Shown: in pieces, positions 22,022 through 32,856 of the stretch | Layout: the number at the start of each line of letters is the position of its first letter | Numbering within the stretch: the first letter of the stretch is position 1 | Source of the DNA: Manihot esculenta | Taxonomy: Eukaryota > Streptophyta > Magnoliopsida > Malpighiales > Euphorbiaceae | Direction of reading: 5' to 3' | Length of the DNA: 64,000 nucleotides | Assembly: GCF_001659605.2 (NCBI RefSeq) | Contig: NC_035170.2 | Location: 26,144,020 to 26,208,019 of the forward strand | Made by a program: the position numbers and the translations under genes | Notes under the pieces: generated by a model | Told to the model about the DNA's origin: nothing | The model's input: the letters and a program-made list of their open reading frames with translations, nothing else | The model's database searches: none

Positions 22022-22550
22022 ATGGCGAGGTATACAAATTTTCATCCTTTTCGTATTGCATTTTTTTTTCTTCATTAGTATTCTATTTTGCATATATATT
22101 AAATTATATTTCTTATATGTGACTGATTAAAATGCAAAAAAAAAAAATTGAATAATTATTGAAATAATATATATAAAACTTAATTAATTATGAGTTTTTA
22201 ATTTGGTGTACAGATTGATGATGAAGGTGCAAGCTATAATTATAGATTTGATTGTTGTTAGATCTATCTCAGTTGAGGCTAGAAAAGTAACTTCAGAATT
22301 TGAACCAAATCTTCAAATCGGAGACTCAAACACAGTTCATCATCTTCAATCAAACCCACATCAAATTGCTGTTGATGGAAACCTCACATGGAATCGCTTT
22401 ATAAGAATATTGATAGGCGTTAAGGTCCCCGATCCTCCACCTGCAAATCAGGGGAGTGGCCGAAGAGATATAATATATTTGATCCAAGCGGCGCCGTGGA
22501 AGGAGATAGAGAGGCACGCCATCAAAGGAAAAAAACGACGCCGTACATGA
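22022..22550 (+). CDS. Small secreted-peptide-type gene 2, paralogue-like partner of gene 1
   Basis: Exon 1 is ATGGCGAG (22022-22029), then a GT-AG phase-2 intron (22030-22213) and exon 2 from 22214. The 8-nt first exon, intron phase, TATA distance and start (MARLMMKVQA versus MESLVMKMLF) match the gene 2 kb upstream. The predicted N-terminus is hydrophobic (IIIDLIVVRSISVEARK), with a plausible signal-peptide cleavage site after VEA. The body is polar; VKVPDPPPANQGSGR resembles a proline-rich mature peptide. The last ~25 residues are very basic (KGKKRRRT) and may come from the adjacent copia LTR, in which case the native C-terminus was replaced. No two-cysteine motif is present, so it is either a diverged member or truncated. 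Confidence 0.5.
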
Positions 22551-22732
22551 AGAAATAAAATGATGTCGTTTTAATTATAATTATAGCGTACCCTAGAGTC
22601 TTCCAAAACATTGTAGAGAGTTCCAAAGTTGTTGAGAGTCTGTTACATTTTTGTTATCCAATGTGTATATAAACCCAACTATCATTCAATAAAGATCATC
22701 TAATTTTTCTCTCAAACACAATTATTTTCACA

Positions 22733-22744
22733 TGGTATCAGAGC
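22733..22744 (+). other. Copia primer binding site (initiator tRNA-Met)
   Basis: TGGTATCAGAGC is the classic complement of the plant initiator tRNA-Met 3' end, directly after a CA that would end the 5' LTR. Confidence 0.85.
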
Positions 22745-22839
22745 TTATCCTGTGTAAGCTACCCTGTGTAAACTAAATCTAGATCTGGAGAAACCCACCC
22801 CCTCTCTTCCCATACACTTTATCTTACCTAACAAGCACA

Positions 22840-23944
22840 ATGGCAGAAATTGCTAAATAAACCATACCGAGAACTGCTGATAAAGAAGATAAGATGATCA
22901 AATTGCAGAATTCTAACTCCCCCAGCATGATTCTTGTCAGCTCACCTCTGAACGAAAATAACTACCTAACTTGGAATAGATCAATGATCATTGCATTAAA
23001 GGTAAAAGACAAGCTAGGATTCATAAATGGAAAATGCAGAATGCCAGAACAAAATGACAAAAATTATGAAGAATGGCAGAAAGCAGACAATATGGTAATG
23101 TCCTAGATTTTAAATGCTCTCACAAAAGATTTAGCTAAGGCTTTTCTCTATGCTACTAATGCCTATGAACTATGGGAAGAATTAAAAGAAAGATTTGGAG
23201 ATAGTAACAACCCCTAATGTACCAATTAATGAAAGAAATCAGTAATGTTAGTCAAGCAAACAACAATCTCATGATGTATTACACAAAATTGAAGAAATTA
23301 TGGGATGAATATGCATGTTTAGAACCAATTCCTCTGTGTGATTGTGGTGCAGCAAAGTTATTTGTAGATATAGAGGGCAAACACAAACTGATGCAATTCT
23401 TGATGGGCCTAAATGAAACATATGATCATGTGAGAAACCAAATCCTTATTATGGAACCCCTATCCAGTGTTAACAAGGCTTATTCTATGATAATAAGAAT
23501 TGAAAAATAGAGAGAAGTCCAAGGCGAAGAATCTGGAAGCAGTGCTATGATAGCAAAAGTTCCAGAAAATAATAGAGACAGGGCGTGGAAAAATCAATGC
23601 AAGATGAAGGATGATAGAATATGCACCTATTGCAAGGCTACGGGGCACATAAAGGAAACTTGCTTCAAGCTCAATAGATATCCAGAATGGTTCAATGAAC
23701 TCAAACAGAAAAAGATTAAAGGGAAAAGTAGTATTGCAGCTCATGTGTATGAGACACCTTTGAATTGTGATGACAACTATGTCCAAAATAAAACAGACTG
23801 GAACATGAAAACATTAATGCAGGAAATGATGAAGTACATAAAGAACCATGGCCAAGGTACCACAAGCAGTAATGAGGCTAATTGTGTGAATTACACTGGC
23901 TTTGCAGGTATGACATTACCCTACTGTTACTCTAATGCCTATAA
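22840..23944 (+). pseudogene. Copia gag
   Basis: Starts MAEIAK, then an in-frame TAA, then SSPLNENNYLTWNRSMIIAL, the typical start of copia gag (UBN2-type). Later blocks: AYELWEELKERFGD, a frame change near 23215, YTKLKKLWDEYACL, FLMGLNETYDHVRNQILIM, and the zinc knuckle CTYCKATGHIKETCFKL (CCHC complete). In-frame stops are at 22858-22860, 23104-23106 and 23508-23510. Each is one base from a Gln or Trp codon expected in the family. The frame is cut at 23944 by the Tekay solo LTR. Confidence 0.85.
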
Positions 23945-25434
23945 TGTAACGACTCGAAAATCGGACCGCTACCGGCGCTAGGATCCAGGTCGGCTTAAGG
24001 CCGTCGGGACCCGTAGCAAGCCTAACATACATCCTGAGAACCTGTTTAATCCCATACATGATCAACAATATACATAAAAATTAAAACTTTTCTTTCATCC
24101 AAACACCAAACTCAACCTGAACATAAACATAGTCATAAACATCGACCCCTCTGTGGGATCTCAACAATGCCCCAATGGGCAATTACAACATATATTGAGT
24201 TGGTTTACATAAACATCATAAAAGATCTAGGATCATGCATTAAAAGGGATACCTTACACATAGGTCAAGCACAACCTCTAATCCTCAATGTCATTACATT
24301 ACATAACTATTCATAACTTTACATTTTATCATGTCCACATTCTATCTATTACATACAAAAGACTTCAATACTCTTGCTGACCTCCTGGTCTATCCTGTAC
24401 CTGCAAACCTGGGGAAATTGGGAGAGGGGTGAGCTACTAGAGCCCAGTGGGCAGAATAACAAAGCATTTGAAACACATGCTATCATGAAATGCATCACAT
24501 CACAACTAATCATATCAAGGATGAACTTGTCACCATTTAGCCCTCTACATATTCCAATCATGCCAGGGGCGTAGTGCAGGCCACACCTGGTCTTTCTCTT
24601 ATACATAACATAACATACATAACCAATGGTGCCGGGGGCGTAGTGCAGGCCACACCCGGTCTTTCTCTTACATAGTGTCAGGGGCGTAGTGCAGGCCACA
24701 CCTGGACTTCCATATCATATCATCATGTCATAACATATGAGGGCTAATGGATCATTCAACATTCATCCACATCAACAACATTGTAATACTCGGCTAGACT
24801 CCGGTACCGGAATTCCTACCGTCCGGTGGAATCTCGGATGTCGGAAGCCTCTAGTAGGGTAGAAACATGTTTTCATAATATGTTTTAAGGTATTTCATGG
24901 TTTTAAGTAAAATGGAAATGAGTTTTTGCATTAAAACAACCTTGGAGGAAAACTCAGGTTCGGCCGCCGAACCTCAAGTTCGACCGCCGAACATGCATGC
25001 CTTCGGGAGCGCCTTTAGGCCCCCGAAAGCATAAGTGAGGAAAGTCCAGCTTCGGCCGCCGAACCTCAAGTTCGGCCGCCGAACATGGCATGCATGCGGA
25101 GGCACGTTCGGCCCCCTAACGTGGCCTGGCCAGCCACTATAAAAGGGTCCCTTAGCCAAAAATGGGCGAGCTTTTTCCCCATTTCCGGCCAAGGTGAGCT
25201 CTCCGCCGTTCCTCACCGATCTTGAGTTCTTTTCTTCCAATCCTACTCGATTTTCATGAGTTTTCACTTGTTTTGAAGATTTTCGAGCTTTGAGCAAAGT
25301 TTTGGAGCTTTGAGGTCCAAGGGAACTCAACCCCTCCCACCTCCGAGTTTAGGACGTCTCTCTCTCGATCTTCAAGAGGTAAGAGTCGATCTTAAGCTCA
25401 TTTCATGTTTAAAGTAAGTTTTATGCAAGATCTA

Positions 25435-27660
25435 TGTAATACCCGGCTAGAGTCCGGCACCGGAATTCTTGTCGTCCGGTGGACTCCGGGATGTCGGAAT
25501 CCTCTAGAGGGTAGGAGATATGAGTTTCTCACGAATGTTGTGTGGTTTATTGTGTTACAGGTAAATGGAACCAAGTTTTGAGTTGAAATGAACCAAGGCA
25601 GAGGAGCCAAGTTCGGCCGCCGAAGGTAAGTTCGGCCGCCGAAAGTGCCCAATATTCGGCTTCCGAATTAAGGTTCGGCCCCCGAATGTTGCATAGTTTT
25701 GCATGCGATTCGGCAGCCGAAGCTGAGTTGCTTAGCCAGCAGTTTTGTATCCCTTAGTCAGCATTTTGGACAGGTGTTATCACCAGATCATGTCCAGAAG
25801 TTGGTCACATCTCCCATGCTTTATCTGCACGCTTTGAGCTGCTCAGGCTAAGGGTTTCACAGGTGTGGAAAGTTTTGAAGGGAAAACAAACTTAGTTTTG
25901 AATGTTTTGAAGCAAAAAGCTCCGTTTGTGCGAGTTTGAGAGTGTGAGGAGAGTTGGTCCGTTTTCCTTAGTTCAGAGTGTTCAGCTTCTTGTTACAGGA
26001 GGTAAGTAATGCTCTTGAACCTGTTTATGTGTTTTCTGAAGGTTTTATGGAAGTTAAGGGAGAGAGATGTATGTTTAAGTGAGAAGTAGTGGTTTTGATG
26101 AGTTATGCATGTATACATGTTTCTGTTTTATGTTTGATTTGTTGTTTGGGGTTATTAGATAGTTTTGGACCCCTGTGATCATATACGTGAGTATATGTGT
26201 GTTGAGGAGTTGGAGTATATATGGTTTGAGTGGTTGAAGGGAAGGAGAAGATGGTTTGCCGTTGAAGCTGAGTTCTGGATGAACTCAGGTTCGGCAGCCA
26301 AAGGTTCATTCGGCCGCCGAACCTCTTGCATGGTGGCTTGGCTGCCACAGCCTGTTTTGCATGTTCGGCTCTGTTTGGGGGATTCGGCCGCCGAAGGTGC
26401 CGCCGAAGGTGTGAAACTTTCGTCTCTGGAGTGAGTTTTGGCCCCCGAAGCTTGCCCCCGAAAGGGTTCGGTCGCCGAAGATTGAGTTTCGGCCGCCGAA
26501 GGTGCTTGAGTTTCGTCTCTGGAGAGGACTTTCGGCCGCCGAACCTGCCGCCGAAAGTGTCCTGTCCAGCTTTCTTTTGCATGCTTTGCATGGATAGTTG
26601 AGTGAGTTTAAGGGGATTCTTGGGGAAGTTTAAGAGAGTTATTTCTACGCTTGTTTGGTCCCTCATTTGAGTCCATCTATATAGGTACAGACCAGAGGAA
26701 CCAGAGAGAGCAGCAGTGAGTACTGCTCCAGAGGTTCAGAGCCTGCAGAGTCAGTCAGTCCAGATAGCCAGAGGTGAGTGGAACTAAACTTATGACTTTT
26801 AATTGAACCACAAACTGCTTTTAGCATATCTCATGCATCATGTTTATGCCATAGGTTGATTGCATTAGTATTCACGAATATGTTGCATTGCATCGTTATT
26901 TGGTGATGTGAGTGAATGCTGAATGATCCAATAGTCTCAGACAGGAAGTCCAGGAGCCTTTGACTACGCCCTGGCAGGTATAGCAAAGTCCAGGAGCCTT
27001 TGACTACGCCCTGGCAATGGTAAGTACAGAGGTGTTATATACACATATACATATATGACAGGAAGACCAGGTGCTCGATTCTACGCCCTGGCACAGAGTT
27101 ACTGAGACTATGTGGTGACAGGTTTACTCTTGATGTGGCTTGTCTGTGATATGGTGCATTCCATGAGATCATATTTTACTGAGATGTTTTACTGTTCTAC
27201 TCACTGGGCTATAGAGCTCATCCCACTCCCTTAACCCCAGTTTTGCAGGTTCAGTGTACAGTGTACAGGGACAGTCCAGCGGAGTACAGGAAAAGTAAAG
27301 AGATCTGTAATAGCTTAGAGTGGACATGTAATATTAAAGAGATGTAATAGTTGTTGCTTGACCTAGTAATGTATGTTTTGTACATGATCTGTATATGTAT
27401 ATATGTTTTCCTGTATGTGAAAACCAGGCTTAACAGAGTCAGGGATACAGAGTACATAGTACATGAGTACAGAGTACAGAGATAGTGCATGCACAGGTTA
27501 AGCCTTGGTTCAGAAAAGAGTTTTATTTTCACAGAAAATGTATGATCATGTATGAGGTTTACAGGTACACAGAGAGTATAGCAGGCTTGCTACGGGTTCT
27601 GGCGGCCTTAAGCCGACCTGAATCCTAGCGCCGGTGACGGTCCATTTTGGGGTCGTTACA
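25435..27660 (+). repeat. 5' LTR of the complete Tekay element (2,226 bp)
   Basis: TGTAATACCCGGC to GGTCGTTACA. It carries at least six exact copies of TTCGGCCGCCGAA (25612, 25631, 26309, 26383, 26488, 26531) plus variants such as TTCGGCAGCCGAA and TTCGGTCGCCGAA. It has two 40-bp units beginning GTCCAGGAGCCTTTGACTAC at 26947-27026. The antisense frames spelling FGGR/LRRP repeats here are translations of the palindromes, not proteins. Confidence 0.92.
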
Positions 27661-27663
27661 GAT

Positions 27664-27677
27664 TGGTATCAAAGCCC
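27664..27677 (+). other. Primer binding site, tRNA-Met type, one mismatch
   Basis: TGGTATCAAAGCCC lies 3 nt after the 5' LTR. The last element in the window has TGGTATCAGAGCCC at the same place (59835), so one G-to-A change has occurred here. Confidence 0.8.
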
Positions 27678-27881
27678 TAGGTTCACATGATCGGACCTAT
27701 AGAGACAGTGTTGGGCTCAGACAGGTTAGAAGTGGTCAAGCACAATAGGAAATCATGTCCACTAGGATAGGGTCTTGAGTCCTATCTGCTATGATATGCC
27801 ATGAGTGTTGTATGTGTATGATTGATATGTGATGTTTATGTGCTAAAGTGGTATGTTATATGTTGTGTTTCCAGAGTAAAG

Positions 27882-30800
27882 ATGCGAGGAACTCGTCGAT
27901 CAGCTCGATTGACTGGAGTCCCACCAGAGAATGAGAGACCAGCTGCTCGTCCTCCTGCATTGCCAAGGGCAAGGTCTCAGAGATCTAGCAGGGAAGGTAC
28001 GTCAATAGACCCTAGAAGGTCTGTCGACGAGAGTAGAAGAGGAACAGCTAGGGGAGGAAGATCAGAGGAAAGGAGGGAAGCTATGGAGATTGATCAGTCT
28101 AGAGATGACAGCATGGGTATAGGCAGTTTTGAGGAAGGTATGGGAGAGTCGCAGGGAGGTGCTCAGACCTCAGGTTTTGGCTATCCAGAGTATCCGATGG
28201 GAGGTATGTCGGAGTACTCGAGTTTTGTGCCATATCCTCCTTATATGCCTTATATGCCTTATCCTTACTATCCACCATATCCTATGTATCCCTCTTCCCC
28301 TACCCATCCAAGTGCAGCACACCTAGAGCCAAATGAATCAGTACTACCACCAGAACCAGTAGCCCCTGTTGTTGACAGACATGAACCTAGCTCATCTGGA
28401 GGTAAAGTCCAAATGACGGAGTACTTGAAATTGGATGCTCCTAAATACAACACGGGAGATGATCCATTTGATTACCTCAGAGCAGTTAGGATGATAACCA
28501 GTGAATTGGGAGCAGATGATAGGAGAGCCATTGAGATGGCAGGTTTCACATTAAAATGCAAGAAAGCCAGAGAATGGTTTAAGAATTATGTGGAGCCTAG
28601 AATGGACAGCATGTCATGGGGAGAGTTCGCCAATGAGTTTGCAGGGTGGGCTTTTCCTGACAGTTCGAGGGAGATGAAAGTAATTGAATTTGAACAGTTG
28701 AGACAGACAGATGAGATGAGTGTTGATGAATTCACAGATAAGTTCCTGGATCTGCTTCAGTACGAGGGTCAAGCCTATGATACTGATCAGAAGAAAGCAA
28801 GGAGATATACTATGAGACTGCATCCCAGGTATGCTTCCTTGATTCTTCCAGCAGAAAAGGAGAGTTTCCATACCATAGTAGACGCAGCCAGGAAAATGGA
28901 AGCTAGTGCCAATATTCAGAAACAGTCAAAGGCACAGGCTTCGGGTTCTAAAGCCCCCACACCAAGCAGTAAAAGATGGGATAGAGCAAAAGGAACAAAG
29001 AGTAAGTTCTGGAGTAAAGTCAAGTCAGGTCTGGGAATAGGTAGTGGCTCAAGCTCGGGCACAGCTCCAGTCTGCAGACGATGCGGAAAACCACATGGAG
29101 GAGTTTGTCGGTTGGGATCTACAGCTTGTTTTCGATGTGGACAGGAAGGGCATATTGCTCGGGATTGTCCGCAGATGACTTTTGCACCATCCCAGCAGAT
29201 GAGTTCAGGCAGTGTGGTACAGCCAGTTGTACGGCCAGTAGCTCCAGGCATGCCTCAGACTAGTGGCAGAGGTAGAGGGAGAGGGGTAGCCTCTACTTCA
29301 GCAGCAGGTTCCCGAGGTGGAAATCCGGTAGCCCCAGCACGGATTTTCACAGTGACACAGGAGGAGGCTAACACGTCGAACGCAGTGGTGTCAGGTAATC
29401 TCATCATTGGGTGTTCAGATGTGTATGCTTTGATGGACCCCGGTGCTTCTCATTCCTTTATTGCTTCGAGAGCCATAGAGAGATTGGGTTTGATCAGTTC
29501 TGAGTTAGAGTATCCTCTCTGGGTCAGTGGACCTAGATGTGACCCATCAGTGGCAGAGTCAGTCTGTCGTTTCAGTCCAGTGTTTATCGAGGGTAGATAC
29601 CTTCCAGCTGACCTTGTGGTTCTAGATTTGACGGATTTTGATGTCATTCTAGGGATGGATTGGTTATCTACATATAGTGCTACGTTGGACTGTCGAGAGA
29701 AGCTAGTGAGTCTCAGAGACCAGGATGGGTCAGAGTGTGTTTTCAGAGGAGACAGGAGAGGTACACCCAGAGGTATGATTTCAGCCCTTCAGGCTCGTCG
29801 TTTGCTTAGGAGGGGTTGTCAGGGGTTTCTAGCTCATGTGAGAGAGCTAGACAGTCAGGTGAGGGAACCAGCCACAGTACCAGTAGTCCGAGAGTTTCTC
29901 GATGTGTTCCCAGACGATTTGCCAGGACTACCACCTGATAGGGAGATAGGGTTTGAAATTGAATTATTGCCAGGTACCAGACCTATCTCTATTCCTCCCT
30001 ACAGGATGGCGCCAGCTGAGTTAACAGAGTTGAAAGAACAGTTGCAGGACTTGGTAGATAAGGGTTTCATCCGCCCTAGTACCTCACCTTGGGGTGCTCC
30101 AGTGCTCTTTGTCAGAAAGAAGGATGGATCCCTCAGACTTTGTATCGACTACAGACAGTTGAACAAGGTCACTATCAAGAATAGGTATCCCTTACCTCGG
30201 ATTGATGATCTATTTGACCAGCTAGCTGGAGCAGGTTGTTTCTCGAAAATAGATCTGAGATCTGGGTATCATCAGTTGAGAGTCAGAGAGGCAGATGTGC
30301 CTAAGACAGCTTTCCGGACCAGATATGGGCATTATGAGTTCTTAGTGATGCCGTTCGGGTTGACTAACGCCCCTGCAGCATTTATGGATCTCATGAACAG
30401 GGTATTTAGTGAGTTTCTGGATCACTTTGTCATTGTGTTTATCGATGATATCTTAGTGTATTCCAGAGATGCAGAGGAGCATGCCCAGCATCTGAGGATC
30501 GTTCTGCAGACACTGAGAGAGCATGGTTTATATGCCAAGTTCTCGAAGTGTGAGTTTTGGTTACGGAGCATTGCCTTCTTGGGACATGTGGTATCAGTAG
30601 AGGGTATTGAGGTAGACCCCAAGAAGATAGAGGCTGTAGCTAACTGGCCCAGACCCACGACAGTGACTGAGATTAAAAGCTTTTTGGGACTGGCAGGTTA
30701 CTACAGGAGGTTCGTTCAGAACTTCTCAAAGATAGCAGCTCCTATGACCAAATTGACTCAGAAGAACCAGAAGTTTATCTGGTCAGACCAGTGTGAAGAG

Positions 30801-32778
30801 AGCTTTGAGGAGCTCAAGAGGAGATTGACAACAGCACCAGTGTTAGCTCTGCCTGTCAGTAATGAAGAGTTCACAGTGTTCTGTGATGCATCTCGAGTGG
30901 GATTGGGTTGTGTATTGATGCAGAGTGATAGAGTAATAGCTTATGCTTCTAGACAGTTGAAGAAGCACGAGTTGAATTACCCTACCCATGACCTAGAGAT
31001 GGCAGCAGTTATCTTTGCACTTAAGATGTGGCGGCATTACCTCTACGGGGTTAAATGCGAGATCTTCACCGATCACAAGAGTTTACAGTACATCTTAAGT
31101 CAGAGAGAGCTGAATTTGCGGCAGAGAAGGTGGGTCGAATTGCTCAGTGATTATGATTGTAAAATCCAGTATCATCCGGGTAAGGCGAATGTTGTCGCAG
31201 ATGCCCTAAGCCGGAAGTCACTAGGCAGTTTATCCCATATAGCAGCAGAGCGGAGACCAGTTGTGATGGAGCTTTATAAGCTCTTTGACGAGGGATTATA
31301 GCTAGAGTTGTCTGGTACAGGTGCGTTGATAGCACAGATGAGAGTGACACCTGTGTTTCTGGAGCAGATAGCTCAGAGACAGCATGAGGACCCTGAGTTG
31401 ATGAAAATTGCCAGGACTGTTCAGTCAGGCAATAGTGCAGAGTTCAGATTTGACAGCAAAGGGATCCTTCGCTATGGGAGTCGACTTTGTGTACCAGATA
31501 GGGGCAGTGTGAAGGAAGACATTATGAGGGAAGCTCATAAGGCGAGGTATAGTGTGCACCCAGGAGCCACCAAAATGTATCAGGATCTGAAAAGGGTCTA
31601 TTGGTGGCCAGCCATGAAGAAAGAAGTGGCGCAGTTCGTGACAGCCTGTGAGGTTTGTCAGAGGGTGAAATTAGAGCATCAGAAACCAGCCGGAATGCTT
31701 AACCCATTACCGATTCCAGAGTGGAAATGGGAGAACATAGCCATGGATTTTGTAGTGGGTTTACCAGTAGCGTCCAACAGGATAGACTCGATATGGGTGA
31801 TTGTGGACAGACTCACGAAATCTGCTCATTTTCTTCCAGTGCGGAGTAACTATTCTGTGGATAAGTTGGCACAGGTCTATCTGGATGAGATAGTGAGATT
31901 ACATGGAGTTCCAGTGTCTATAGTTTCAGACAGAGGACCTCAGTTTACCTCCCGCTTTTAGCGGAGTCTGCAAAGTGCGATGGGCACGAGATTGGATTTT
32001 AGTACTGCTTTCCACCCACAGACTGATGGACAGTCAGAAAGGACCATCTAGACCATAGAGGATATGCTTCGACTATGTGTGTTAGACTTTGGCGGTTCTT
32101 GGAGGCAGCATCTACCTTTGGTGGAGTTTGCCTACAATAACAGCCATCATGCGACCATCGGGATGGCTCCTTATGAAGCTTTGTATGGGAGGAAGTGCAG
32201 ATCCCCTGTTTGCTGGGAAGAGGTAGGAGAGAAGGCTCTTGCAGGGCCAGAGTTAGTAGACATTACCAGTAGAATGGTGCCCATGATCAGAGAGAATCAG
32301 AACAGCTCAGAGTAGACAGAAAAGTTATGCAGACGTTCGCAGAAAGCAGTTAGAGTTTCACGAGGGTAATTGGGTATTGCTAAAAGTGTCTCCAATGAAA
32401 GGAGTGGTTCGTTTTGGAAAGAAAGGTAAATTGGCTCCACGGTACATTGGACCCTTTGAGGTGTTGCAGAGGATCGGAAATGTGTCGTATAAGCTGGATT
32501 TACCTGCTTCTATGGAGAGAATTCACCCGGTATTTCATGTTTCTATGCTACGACAGTTTGTGTCAGATCCGAATCAGGTTCTGAGTGAGCCTGAGGTGGA
32601 GATTCATACAGATCTCACCTATATAGAGCAGCCAGTGCAGATTCTGGACACGCAGATCAGACAGCTAAGGAACAAGGAGATTCCGATGGTGAAAGTTCCA
32701 TGGAACCACCATAATCTAGAAGAGTGCACCTGGGAGACGCGGGAGTCTATGCTCCAGCAGTATCCATATTTGTTTTGA
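27882..32778 (+). pseudogene. Tekay gag-pol polyprotein with chromodomain, broken by three stops and a frameshift
   Basis: The start [15 protein letters not shown] is conserved with the copy at 60106, so the upstream in-frame ATG at 27822 is not used. Order: capsid, CCHC knuckle [14 protein letters not shown] (~residue 416), protease [12 protein letters not shown] (~518), RT with FIDDILVYS (~850), RNase [12 protein letters not shown] (~1000), and integrase HPGATKMY...CEVC and VSDRGPQF. A C-terminal chromodomain (EQPVQILDTQIRQL, VKVPWNHHNLEECTWE) targets integration to chromatin in this lineage. Nonsense codons are TAG at 31299, 31959 and 32049. Near 32293 the frame shifts, consistent with a 2-nt deletion against the conserved pattern. 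The integrase DDE Glu (GQSERT) is readable between the second and third stops. Confidence 0.92.
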
Positions 32779-32843
32779 GGTTAGTTTTCTCCGTTTCATG
32801 TGTTAATTGTGTGTTTTAGGAACCTTCGAGGACGAATTTTCTT

Positions 32844-32856
32844 AAGGGGGGGAGAA
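32844..32856 (+). other. Polypurine tract of the Tekay element
   Basis: AAGGGGGGGAGAA immediately precedes TGTAATACCC of the 3' LTR; it primes plus-strand DNA synthesis. Confidence 0.9.

Noticed and set aside
22733..22744. tRNA gene at the TGGTATCAGAGC string
   Set aside because: It is a retroelement primer binding site; no cloverleaf surrounds it. No tRNA or rRNA gene was recognised anywhere in the window.
26103..26666. Long minus-strand frame with FGGR/LRRPN repeats (repeated at 33525-34088; similar frames at 35290-35671, 37123-37571, 39185-39617, 58347-58704)
   Set aside because: They lie inside LTRs and their repeats are just translations of the TTCGGCCGCCGAA motif in one frame or another; frames are not conserved between LTR copies.
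27822..27881. N-terminal extension of Tekay gag-pol from the upstream ATG (also 60007-60105)
   Set aside because: The upstream residues differ completely between the two copies whereas [10 protein letters not shown] onward is conserved.
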